NCBI RefSeq assembly: GCF_014287955.1
Contig: NZ_JACOPD010000001.1
Location: 478,628-542,627, forward strand
Source of the DNA: Lachnospira hominis (ex Liu et al. 2021)
GTDB lineage: Bacteria; Bacillota; Clostridia; Lachnospirales; Lachnospiraceae
DNA: 64,000 nucleotides
Direction of reading: 5' to 3'
This document shows, piece by piece, positions 40,657 through 48,058 of this stretch. Made by a program: the position numbers and the translations under genes. Position 1 is the stretch's first letter; each line of letters opens with the position of its first letter. Below the pieces are notes generated by a model, which was not told the origin of the DNA, made no database searches, and saw only the letters and a list, made by a program, of their open reading frames with translations.

Positions 40657-41709
40657 TCAGACCCTGATAATTGTATGTCCTGCTGCTTTTATAAGCCTGT
40701 TCATAACCGCCTGGCCAACATTATCAGTCGGAAAACTCTCTGAATATACATACTGTATTCCATCTTCATCAAAACTTCTAAGTGCTGCAAACAGATTCTT
40801 TGCCGCGAGTGCCTCATCACATCTGCTGCCCATATCTACAACCTTATCAGCATTATAGCATCCTGCATCCTCGCTGACTGTCATTACGCCGACACGTTTG
40901 CCCTCTTTTCTTCTAAGCTCACATAATTCATTGATTTTGCCGACCACTTTATCAGAATCACCTGTAACAATAACCACATTTGCATCCGGTGAATAATGCT
41001 TGTATTTCATGCCAGGTGCTTTTGGAACTATTCCATCTGCTACATTTCCCATAACAGCCGGATCAACTTTCACTTCTCCAAGCACATCTTCAAGCTGCTT
41101 TTTTGTTATAAATCCAGGTCTCAAAATAGTTGGCACATCTTCACTCAGATCAACTATGGTAGATTCCACGCCTATATCCACTGTGTCATCAGCTATAATC
41201 ATATTGATTCTTCCATTCATATCATGAATTACATGTTCTGCCTTTGTAGGGCTCGGCTTACCCGAAATATTCGCACTAGGTGCTGCTATATATACACCGG
41301 ATGTTTTAATAAGCCTTGCAGCCACAGGATGACTCGGCATTCTTATAGCAACCGTTCCAAGACCACCTGTTATGCTGTCTGGAACTATATCTTTCTTTTT
41401 AAGAATCATCGTGAGTGGTCCCGGCCAGAAAGCCTCTGCTGCCTTTACTGCCATATCATTTACATCACATGAAAGCACTTCTAAATCTTTCTTATCAGCA
41501 ATATGCACAATAAGCGGATTATCAGAAGGTCTTCCCTTTGCCGCATATATCTTTGCAGATGCCTTTTCATCAAGAGCATCCGCACCAAGTCCATATACCG
41601 TTTCTGTAGGAAATGCAACAAGTCCGCCATTCTTTAAAATCTCTGCTGCCTGCTCATATATCTCATCATCACTGTCATCATGCATTATTTTTTTAATTAC
41701 AGTATCCAT
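40657..41709 (-). CDS. ywlC: L-threonylcarbamoyladenylate synthase (Sua5/YwlC)
   Basis: A 350-residue Sua5-type enzyme making the intermediate for tRNA t6A37. The YrdC domain covers about 10-200 (GGLVAFPTETVYGLGADA, KGRPSDNPLIVHI, APSANISGKPSPT). The C-terminal Sua5 domain (about 235-345) makes it longer than YrdC/TsaC proteins. AGAGG 8 nt before the ATG at 41709 sets the start two codons inside the longest frame. It is first of the ywlC-ywlE-rpiB block. Confidence 0.95.
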   Translation of the reverse strand: MDTVIKKIMHDDSDDEIYEQAAEILKNGGLVAFPTETVYGLGADALDEKASAKIYAAKGRPSDNPLIVHIADKKDLEVLSCDVNDMAVKAAEAFWPGPLTMILKKKDIVPDSITGGLGTVAIRMPSHPVAARLIKTSGVYIAAPSANISGKPSPTKAEHVIHDMNGRINMIIADDTVDIGVESTIVDLSEDVPTILRPGFITKKQLEDVLGEVKVDPAVMGNVADGIVPKAPGMKYKHYSPDANVVIVTGDSDKVVGKINELCELRRKEGKRVGVMTVSEDAGCYNADKVVDMGSRCDEALAAKNLFAALRSFDEDGIQYVYSESFPTDNVGQAVMNRLIKAAGHTIIRV

Positions 41710-41791
41710 AATCATATCCTCTTTTCAGAATGTATACATATTATAGCCGAGTTTTATATGAGTGTAAACCCCAATTCAGCTGTTATATATT

Positions 41792-42565
41792 TCAATTATT
41801 ATGCTTTTCATCACAAAAATAATTTATTATTCCCTTATATAAAGCTTCAGCTATTTTCTGCTGGTATTCGCTGCTGTTTAGCAGTGATGCCTCTGTCGGA
41901 TTTGACAAAAATCCACACTCAGCAATTACTGTCGGAGCTGATGTATGTACAAGCATATAATATGTGCTGTCTGCCTTTTCAACTCTTTTATTTTCAGAAT
42001 CAAGATTTTCCTTAAAAGAAGCCTGCAATATTTCTGCCAGCTTTTTACCTTCTACAGAGTGTTTATAATAAAACACCTGTGCTCCCTTTACATCCTGACT
42101 CTGGAAGCTGTTCTGATGTATGCTTACCACTATATCCGCTTTGCTGTCTTTTATAATCTGACATCGTTTCTTCATGTCAGCAATTTTCTTATTATCATCA
42201 TTTTCACTGTATAGACCGTTTTCATCTTCCCTCGTCATTACAACATTAAATCCGGTATCAATCAATTTTTTCTGCAGTTTTTTTGCTATTGAAAGATTAA
42301 CATCCTTTTCAAGAATTCCATTATCGCTCTTCTTCCCCGGGTCAATACCGCCATGTCCGCTGTCAATCACCACTGTTTTCTTTGTAAAATCAATCTTTAT
42401 TCCTGTATCTTCACTTTCTGCGTCTGCATTACTATATACATCTTTACGTGTCCGGATTCCCTGCCCCGGATTTTTCACCAATCTTGGCAATGCAATACAT
42501 GCTGCTGTATACACCGCCGCCAGTGTCATTACGCTCATTGCTGTAACTAATTTTTTATAATTCAA
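41792..42565 (-). CDS. N-acetylmuramoyl-L-alanine amidase (Amidase_3), TTG start
   Basis: A 257-residue membrane-anchored or secreted peptidoglycan amidase. An N-terminal hydrophobic segment (about 8-28) is followed by a zinc amidase domain from about 55, with VVIDSGHGGIDPG, VVMTREDE, VSIHQNSF (His) and VIAECGFLSNPTEA (Glu). The organisation resembles CwlD-type enzymes. The frame opens at an ATG at 42580 overlapping its own ribosome site. GGAGGG 7 nt before a TTG at 42565 gives a better start. The cell-wall target is inferred from the family. Confidence 0.92.
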   Translation of the reverse strand: MNYKKLVTAMSVMTLAAVYTAACIALPRLVKNPGQGIRTRKDVYSNADAESEDTGIKIDFTKKTVVIDSGHGGIDPGKKSDNGILEKDVNLSIAKKLQKKLIDTGFNVVMTREDENGLYSENDDNKKIADMKKRCQIIKDSKADIVVSIHQNSFQSQDVKGAQVFYYKHSVEGKKLAEILQASFKENLDSENKRVEKADSTYYMLVHTSAPTVIAECGFLSNPTEASLLNSSEYQQKIAEALYKGIINYFCDEKHNN

Positions 42566-42737
42566 TCCTGCTCCCTCCATATAGTTTCAGGAGTATTTTT
42601 TACTACATTTTTATTCTTTCTATTTCTTTAATATGATTAAATTTTTGTGAGGCTGCCCACCTATATCAGTGAAGCAGCCCCGTCAATGGGTTATTTATTC
42701 CTTTTGTTGTGATATATATTTTTGTGCTTTTAAACTT

Positions 42738-43364
42738 TTATGTAATTCCAAGATAATACGCAAACCATTCAAGAGTTTCTGATGTCATTTTCATTGGATT
42801 TATCTCAACCGGAATATCCACAGCTTTTATATTGTAATTTTTAGTCAGTTTTCTTAGTTGTTTTTTATCTGACATAAAAACTGCCACCATAAAATCTGCA
42901 CCTTCAAAGCCTTCAACGGCTCTTATCAATCTTCCCAGTTTATATACCGAAGTGGAACCGACCACTATACGTACATCACATCTTAAAAATTCGGCAATAT
43001 TATCTTTTGCTTCATAATTCATATCGCAGATTACCACATCATATTTTTTCATATACAGCTGCCCTAATTCATCTGTCGTCGGGCATATGCAACAATCAAT
43101 TCCTTTATATGAAAAACACCGCATGTCTCCATCCATATTTTTTGTCTCATCGTATAATTTCACAAAATCTCCATGACCATTACATTCTACGACAGCAGTC
43201 TTATAACCTAAACCATTTGCAAAATAATTAGATGCCATCAACGCAAAATGTGTTGTCCCAACTCCGCGTCCTGCACCAATCACACCGACTTTCAGCATTC
43301 TGCTGCCATGTAATAATGCAGATGTGCGTGGTATATTATTTTTCAATAATTTCCATAATTTCAT
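42738..43364 (-). CDS. ParA/MinD-like P-loop protein paired with kinase
   Basis: A 208-residue ATPase-like protein. The deviant Walker A is GAGRGVGTTHF (glycine-rich, but with TT in place of the GK[ST] lysine position). The Walker-A' strand is TAVVECNGHG and the Walker-B-like strand is YDVVICDMNYEA. Its first half resembles the C-terminal domain of the upstream kinase. GGAGGAAGCAG before the ATG at 43364 sets the start, and it overlaps the kinase end by 29 nt, so the two are tightly coupled. The function is unknown; a regulatory or septum/pilus-positioning role is possible. Confidence 0.75.
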   Translation of the reverse strand: MKLWKLLKNNIPRTSALLHGSRMLKVGVIGAGRGVGTTHFALMASNYFANGLGYKTAVVECNGHGDFVKLYDETKNMDGDMRCFSYKGIDCCICPTTDELGQLYMKKYDVVICDMNYEAKDNIAEFLRCDVRIVVGSTSVYKLGRLIRAVEGFEGADFMVAVFMSDKKQLRKLTKNYNIKAVDIPVEINPMKMTSETLEWFAYYLGIT

Positions 43365-44778
43365 CTGCTTCCTCCTCAAACAGTTCATTAGCACTATCCC
43401 ATTCATATACACATGGGAAACGGTAAATTCTGCACTTACCTTTATAACTGCTTATGAAATCATAAAATTCTCTTCCGCCAATATGATTAATAAAAATAAT
43501 GCTGTCACTTGTTACACTTTCCATAGCTGTCATATTATTTCTTCGGTAATTCGTATTGCCTACAAATATAGTAATGCCATCTTTTCCGCCTTCTGCACAT
43601 TCACCTCTTCTACTGTTACAGTGCTCGTCTATACATCCGCAGTCATGAATTATATACTCATATCCTGACAGATTATATGTGATGCAGCCATTATAATCAG
43701 GTATAATATCAATCCCGGCTTTTCCCTTAATCTTATCTGCTCCTATTGTATATATACCGTTACATAATGTTCCCTTGTCTGTAACTGCCCTGTAATCTGA
43801 TGTGTCATTATGCCTGATACATATAACATTCCGTTTCTTTCTTTTTAAGAATGATGCAAAACAAAGACAGAAATGTGTAGCACCCGAATTATGCATAAAA
43901 CCATATACATATATATGACAAACCTTATCAGTATTGTTTTTATCCGCTATTACAGATTTCTTTCCACGAAAAAATCCTAAAAATTTCTTTGTAATATCAA
44001 ATTTTGCTATTTTTTTGTAATTCATGGTATCCGATATACTGCATAGCTCTTTTCGTAATGCTGCTATGGACTTATATCTTTGAATCGAATTGTGCCTGAT
44101 ACACTTTCTTATAACAGGTCCAATTGAATTTGAATACAACCGGCAGACCGATTCTGCTTCGGATGTAAAAGACTGTACATGACCACTTGATGCCATATAC
44201 AAAAGTAAAATTCCAATACTATATATATCTGACCTGACACTGCCATCACCGTTGTACTGTTCCGGTGCAGCATAGCCCGCTGTTATATACATTGCATGCC
44301 CGGCATGGCGTCCATCAATCATATCTGAATTATCGAAGTCAATAATGAATACTTCCCGCTTCCCATCTGAATTATCTCTTATAATTATATTAGATGGCTT
44401 AATATCAAGATGAACTATCCCTGCACATTCGTGGAGATATGAAATAATATCGCAAATCCTGATGCCTATATCTGCCATATCATGTGCAGTAATGCATCCT
44501 GCCTCACTTATATATTCCGTCAAAGATTTACCAGAAATATATTCTTCTATAATGCAGATACTATCATTGTTATCTTCAATGTCAAATACGACCGGTATGC
44601 CTGGACACTTGAGGTTCTTAATCATATCAGCCTCCCGCAGTATTCTCTCATAATCATCGCAAGTCTTCATAACTATCTTGGCAGCTCTGTATACATTAAG
44701 AAGCTTATGCCTTACAAGATATACCGTAGAATGACCGGTCCTGGCAAGAACCTTTATAATCTCATACTTATCAGATAT
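43336..44778 (-). CDS. Ser/Thr protein kinase fused to ParA-like domain (probable AUA start)
   Basis: A 480-residue protein if started at ATA 44778-44776. The first ATG (44670) would delete the glycine-rich loop (LARTGHSTVYLV, residues 11-22) and the ATP lysine (RAAKIV, Lys34). Both are encoded in frame upstream, after a stop. AAAAGGAGG ends 8 nt before the ATA, and a promoter lies just upstream. Kinase motifs: HLDIKPSN with Asp125, IIDFD with Asp147, TAGYAAPEQY and SDIYSIG. The C-terminal half (about 270-470) is a degenerate ParA-like domain (GFMHNSGATHFCLCFA). No membrane helix or PASTA repeats are seen, unlike PrkC. Targets are unknown. Confidence 0.8.
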   Translation of the reverse strand: MSDKYEIIKVLARTGHSTVYLVRHKLLNVYRAAKIVMKTCDDYERILREADMIKNLKCPGIPVVFDIEDNNDSICIIEEYISGKSLTEYISEAGCITAHDMADIGIRICDIISYLHECAGIVHLDIKPSNIIIRDNSDGKREVFIIDFDNSDMIDGRHAGHAMYITAGYAAPEQYNGDGSVRSDIYSIGILLLYMASSGHVQSFTSEAESVCRLYSNSIGPVIRKCIRHNSIQRYKSIAALRKELCSISDTMNYKKIAKFDITKKFLGFFRGKKSVIADKNNTDKVCHIYVYGFMHNSGATHFCLCFASFLKRKKRNVICIRHNDTSDYRAVTDKGTLCNGIYTIGADKIKGKAGIDIIPDYNGCITYNLSGYEYIIHDCGCIDEHCNSRRGECAEGGKDGITIFVGNTNYRRNNMTAMESVTSDSIIFINHIGGREFYDFISSYKGKCRIYRFPCVYEWDSANELFEEEADEIMEIIEK

Positions 44779-44821
44779 TTAATTAACCTCCTTTTCTACA
44801 ATACTAATTGGTTCAGTTATT

Positions 44822-44849
44822 ATATTACCACAATATTTTAAAAAGTCAA
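44822..44849 (-). promoter_or_regulatory. Promoter of kinase-ParA pair
   Basis: On the minus strand: TTGACT (44844-44849), a 16-nt spacer and TAATAT (44822-44827). Transcription would start about 35 nt before the proposed ATA start of the kinase, leaving no room for a different upstream start. Confidence 0.6.
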
Positions 44850-44988
44850 TAACAAATATAAATTTTTAGTAAATAATACTTTTTAACGCCTCAAATACCT
44901 TTACATATCCATCAAAAATGGGTATTATTATTTTACAACCAATCCAGAAAAATATGTATGGACGGATTGCCAGATTGGAAGTGATTAT

Positions 44989-45906
44989 ATGAAGATTGAA
45001 AAGATAAATGACAACCAGATACGCTGTACACTCAACAAAGCTGACCTTGCCGCAAGACATTTAAAAATAAGCGAACTTGCTTATGGCAGTGACAAAGCAA
45101 AAGCTTTATTCAGAGATATGATGCAGCAGGCTTCTGCCGAATTAGGATTTGATGCCGAAGATATTCCTCTTATGATTGAGGCGATTCCTGTGTCAGCAGA
45201 ATGTATTGTTCTTATAGTCACCAAAGTTGACGACCCTGAAGAACTGGATACCCGCTTTTCACGATTCTCATCTGATAACGATGATGATAATGATTCATTT
45301 TATCCTTTCGATGACGATTTTGATGACTTTGACACTATTGAAAATATATCATGTAACTCTCCTGCACCTACTGCTGCAGATGAACTTGATGAAGATGATA
45401 ATTCTGATTCTGATGATGTTGTTCTTCCCGACGCAAAGACCGCAAACGACGTCATTAATCTGTTCAGCAAAGTAAAGGAATATCTTAACAAGAATATTGA
45501 AAAAACAACTGATGACAGTTTTGTTCCGCTAAAAGATGCCATTCTGCCTGATAGTAAAGATGAATCTTCAGATAAGCAGAATTCACATACGGCACAGACC
45601 GAAACTATCAAGCCTGTTATAAGAATATATTCTTTTGATAATTTTGAAAACTTTGAATCAGCTGCACATGTAGTATATCCTTTATATTCTGACAGGAATT
45701 CTTTATATAAAGATAAAAAAAATAACAGATATTACCTCGTTATTGAAAAAATCACATGCACTAGCAGCGATTTTAACAAGACATGCAATATTCTATCCGA
45801 ATATGGTAATAAAGAAAATATGCCTGCAAGCAGCCTTACATTTTTTGATGAACATTATGAATGTATTATTAAAAAGCATGCTATACAGACCATTGTAAAA
45901 ATATAA
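44989..45906 (+). CDS. mecA: MecA-family adaptor protein
   Basis: A 305-residue ClpC adaptor. The N-terminal substrate-binding domain spans about 1-80 (MKIEKINDNQIRCTLNKADL; ALFRDMMQQASAELGF). A very acidic Asp-rich linker (about 85-150) follows, then a C-terminal ClpC-binding domain (about 200-305, IYSFDNFENFESAAHV and NSLYKDKKNNRYYLVI). MecA proteins present substrates to ClpCP. The linker is longer than in Bacillus MecA (about 218 residues in total). Its probable terminator lies beyond an insertion sequence. Confidence 0.92.
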   Translation: MKIEKINDNQIRCTLNKADLAARHLKISELAYGSDKAKALFRDMMQQASAELGFDAEDIPLMIEAIPVSAECIVLIVTKVDDPEELDTRFSRFSSDNDDDNDSFYPFDDDFDDFDTIENISCNSPAPTAADELDEDDNSDSDDVVLPDAKTANDVINLFSKVKEYLNKNIEKTTDDSFVPLKDAILPDSKDESSDKQNSHTAQTETIKPVIRIYSFDNFENFESAAHVVYPLYSDRNSLYKDKKNNRYYLVIEKITCTSSDFNKTCNILSEYGNKENMPASSLTFFDEHYECIIKKHAIQTIVKI

Positions 45907-45925
45907 TATAATTTTCCGGGTTATA

Positions 45926-45942
45926 GGACAAAACGTGTTGAT
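45926..45942 (+). repeat. IS left inverted repeat
   Basis: The 17-bp terminal repeat GGACAAAACGTGTTGAT is preceded by TATA. It sits 4 nt before the transposase stop codon end of the element. Confidence 0.85.
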
Positions 45943-45945
45943 GGG

Positions 45946-47067
45946 TTAATCCCATTCAACAAACGTTCTGTCATAATTATGTAAATCACTCCATACAATG
46001 GCATCGCCCCAACTAGAAAGACTTTTTTCAAGTTTATTCTTTTCATTCATTTTTTGATATATTGCCGCGATGCTTTTATCGGTTGGCATAACATTTATTA
46101 TTTCAGACAATGAAAGCGGTTCAGGCGAGTGCATATAGCACCACCAGTAAACCGCTTTTATTCTTCTTTCAACAGATAATCCTCTATGATTTCTAAGCAT
46201 TTCCCTAAGTCTGGAATTGACACTGCCTTCAATTCTGTTATTGGTAGAAGGTGTGTTAAATTTGTCCCTTAATTCTTTGTCCAGATAAGTAAACAGCGTG
46301 TTTTCCCTGATAAGTTTAATTAATGACTTTTCTGCTTTCAGTATCCGTTCATGTGTAGGACGCCTGTTTCCATTTTCATCAACTGTCATTTCATTCAGGA
46401 AATCCTCATACTTATTTATCCATTCAATAAATCTTTTTATCCATAAATCCGCTTCTTCTTTTGTGTTTATTTTCAAGAGTTCTTTTGCCATGTTATATAG
46501 CTCTTTACCTGCCATTGAATTAGGTCTTGATGTCGTGTAACGCCTTACCTGGCAGAATACATGGAAAACGCATCTTTGGTGTTTTGCACCCGGCCATACT
46601 TTTTTGAGTGCCTTTGCAAACCCTGTTCCACCGTCAGATACAACCATTCTAGGTTCCGCTATACGTTTCATTAAAGCCGTCCATGCAGCGGCATATTCAT
46701 ATCTGCATAAATACCAGCCAAGGACATATTTATCATCACAACAGATTAAAATGCACGCTTTTCTTCCCAGATAAATACCATCAAGATACAAGACATCCCT
46801 GCTGTCCTCGACTTTGGGCGGCATAGGCCATATATTCCAATATTTAGCGGTTTTGCGTCTGAATGTTCTTCCATCTCCGGGCATTGATGACTGGGATTCC
46901 TTTCCAAACAACCAATCCAAGAAGATTTGCAGTTCTTTGGCAGAGTTGTCTATTTTGTGTGTAACTGATGAATTGCATTTCCTGCAAAGCCAACGTTGTG
47001 ACCCTGCTTTTGTCTTTCCAGCTTTAATACATTTATTTCCACATACAGGACAATTTACTTGATTCAT
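45946..47067 (-). CDS. IS1249-like (IS256 group) transposase
   Basis: A 373-residue DDE transposase that looks intact. The N-terminal zinc ribbon (CPVCGNKC and CRKC, residues 5-31) is followed by catalytic residues in LYLDGIYL (first Asp), VVSDGGTGFAKALKKVWPG (second Asp) with the downstream CVFHVF typical of mutator-type enzymes, and NNRIEGSVNSRLRE (Glu). GGAAG precedes the ATG. There is no frameshift or stop inside, so the element may be active. Confidence 0.92.
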   Translation of the reverse strand: MNQVNCPVCGNKCIKAGKTKAGSQRWLCRKCNSSVTHKIDNSAKELQIFLDWLFGKESQSSMPGDGRTFRRKTAKYWNIWPMPPKVEDSRDVLYLDGIYLGRKACILICCDDKYVLGWYLCRYEYAAAWTALMKRIAEPRMVVSDGGTGFAKALKKVWPGAKHQRCVFHVFCQVRRYTTSRPNSMAGKELYNMAKELLKINTKEEADLWIKRFIEWINKYEDFLNEMTVDENGNRRPTHERILKAEKSLIKLIRENTLFTYLDKELRDKFNTPSTNNRIEGSVNSRLREMLRNHRGLSVERRIKAVYWWCYMHSPEPLSLSEIINVMPTDKSIAAIYQKMNEKNKLEKSLSSWGDAIVWSDLHNYDRTFVEWD

Positions 47068-47148
47068 TTAATCTTCCTCCGTTGTTGCTGTTTCAAGGAA
47101 GATTAAACCTTGTTTTTCCCTTTATTTGCAAGGGATGCAGGTGTTTTT

Positions 47149-47165
47149 ATCAACACGTTTTGTCC
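47149..47165 (-). repeat. IS inner right inverted repeat
   Basis: An exact reverse complement of the left repeat, 82 nt upstream of the transposase start. No TATA follows it; the next bases are ACCCTC. Confidence 0.85.
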
Positions 47166-47237
47166 ACCCTCAAAGTTGTTTCAAAAAAGATTGAACCGCC
47201 CCCAGCCCTTGAAATTCAAGGGCTGAAGGCGGTTTCT

Positions 47238-47254
47238 ATCAACACATTTTGTCC
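47238..47254 (-). repeat. IS outer right inverted repeat
   Basis: A second right end, 89 bp beyond the inner one, with a single C-to-T type difference (ATCAACACATTTTGTCC). It is followed by TATA, mirroring the left flank. Confidence 0.8.
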
Positions 47255-47268
47255 TATAGGTCAATTTT

Positions 47269-47338
47269 CCCGGCTGTCTGAAGCTTAATGTAAATTAAGA
47301 TTCTTTACATTAAGTTATACGGCAGCCGGGTTATTTTT
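47269..47338 (+). terminator. Terminator probably belonging to mecA
   Basis: A long hairpin (CCCGGCTG / CAGCCGGG with inner CTTAATGTAAA / TTTACATTAAG) is followed on the plus strand by TTATTTTT. The minus strand has no T-run after the stem. The only plus-strand gene it could serve is mecA, now 1.36 kb away because of the insertion sequence. Confidence 0.7.
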
Positions 47339-47543
47339 AGCCAACAGACTCTAAATAATCTGTTATATCTTCCATCAATGCTTCACAATCAAGTCCATGA
47401 ACCATTGCTGCTTCTTCAATTGTCTCACCTGCTGATGAAGGACATCCTACGCAATGCATTCCAGCACTCATAAGAATAGGAATTATTCCGGCATCAATCT
47501 GTATAGCTTCACCAATAGTAGTGTCCTTAGTAATCTTAGCCAT
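47337..47543 (-). CDS. DUF1858 redox-disulfide domain protein
   Basis: A 68-residue protein covering one DUF1858 domain: TIGEAIQIDAGIIPILMSAGMHCVGCPSSAGETIEEAA, read in parts. The CxxC pair HCVGC is the hallmark of this hybrid-cluster-protein-associated fold. The longest frame starts at 47606, but GGAGGTTTAGCA before the ATG at 47543 sets the start. It is divergent from the ferredoxin gene, so a redox role is plausible, but the partner is unknown. Confidence 0.9.
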   Translation of the reverse strand: MAKITKDTTIGEAIQIDAGIIPILMSAGMHCVGCPSSAGETIEEAAMVHGLDCEALMEDITDYLESVG

Positions 47544-47695
47544 TGCTAAACCTCCTGATTTTATTTTTGGTACATCTAATATAATAGTAACAGACAAAAA
47601 AGTCAAGCTGTGTTATTTTTCCCATTTTAACCATTTTTCAAACATTTTTGATACTTTTTATCTTTAATAATACTCTGTTAAATTGCGTTTCAGTG

Positions 47696-47724
47696 TTGAA
47701 TTTTTGCACATAATATCGTATAAT
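47696..47724 (+). promoter_or_regulatory. Ferredoxin gene promoter
   Basis: TTGAAT (47696-47701), a 17-nt spacer and a perfect TATAAT (47719-47724), about 35 nt before the ATG. Confidence 0.65.
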
Positions 47725-47758
47725 CATGTCAACAAACATTTTAAGGAGGATTATAACT

Positions 47759-47929
47759 ATGGCATATGTAATTAACGATGAATGTATCAGCTGTGGTGCT
47801 TGTGTATCAGGTTGTCCTGTAGAAGCAATCAGTGAAGGTGCTTCTCATATGGAAATCAACGCTGATGTATGTGTTGATTGTGGTGCTTGTGCTTCTGTCT
47901 GTCCAGTAGGCGCTCCAAATCCACAGTAG
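47759..47929 (+). CDS. 2[4Fe-4S] ferredoxin
   Basis: A 56-residue clostridial-type ferredoxin carrying low-potential electrons. It has two complete cluster motifs, CISCGACVSGCP and CVDCGACASVCP, in a tandem-symmetric fold. AAGGAGG 9 nt before the ATG at 47759 sets the start; the frame upstream to 47726 is not part of the protein. It is monocistronic, with its own promoter and terminator. Confidence 0.97.
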   Translation: MAYVINDECISCGACVSGCPVEAISEGASHMEINADVCVDCGACASVCPVGAPNPQ

Positions 47930-47967
47930 ATTGTATAATACAGTTGATATTCAGCTGTGTACATACG

Positions 47968-48002
47968 AAAAAATCACAACGCTTAATACGTTGTGATTTT
48001 TT
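47968..48002. terminator. Bidirectional terminator, ferredoxin / dnaB
   Basis: A perfect 14-bp stem (AAAAAATCACAACG / CGTTGTGATTTTTT) with a 7-nt loop, symmetrical A and T ends, between convergent genes. Confidence 0.88.
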
Positions 48003-48058
48003 ATAAGTCTATGTTAGTTATATATAACTTCTGTTAGTTGTATATCTTTTTATATAAT

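Larger units (their letters stand above)
45926..47254 (-). mobile_element. IS256-group (IS1249-like) insertion sequence with duplicated right end
   Basis: The left end GGACAAAACGTGTTGAT (45926-45942) has a perfect 17-bp inverted match at 47149-47165. A one-mismatch copy lies at 47238-47254, immediately followed by TATA, which also flanks the left end. Between the two right ends, about 80 bp repeats the sequence just inside the inner end, in diverged form. Element length is 1240 or 1329 bp, depending on which end is used. The transposase lies on the minus strand. Confidence 0.85.

Noticed and set aside
40145..40858. A 237-residue plus-strand open frame
   Set aside because: It is antisense to ywlE and ywlC, which have clear family motifs; the frame has biased composition and no ribosome site.
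42652..42695. Terminator after the ParA-like gene (GGCTGC / GCAGCC dyad)
   Set aside because: The dyad is short and neither strand has a T-run behind it.
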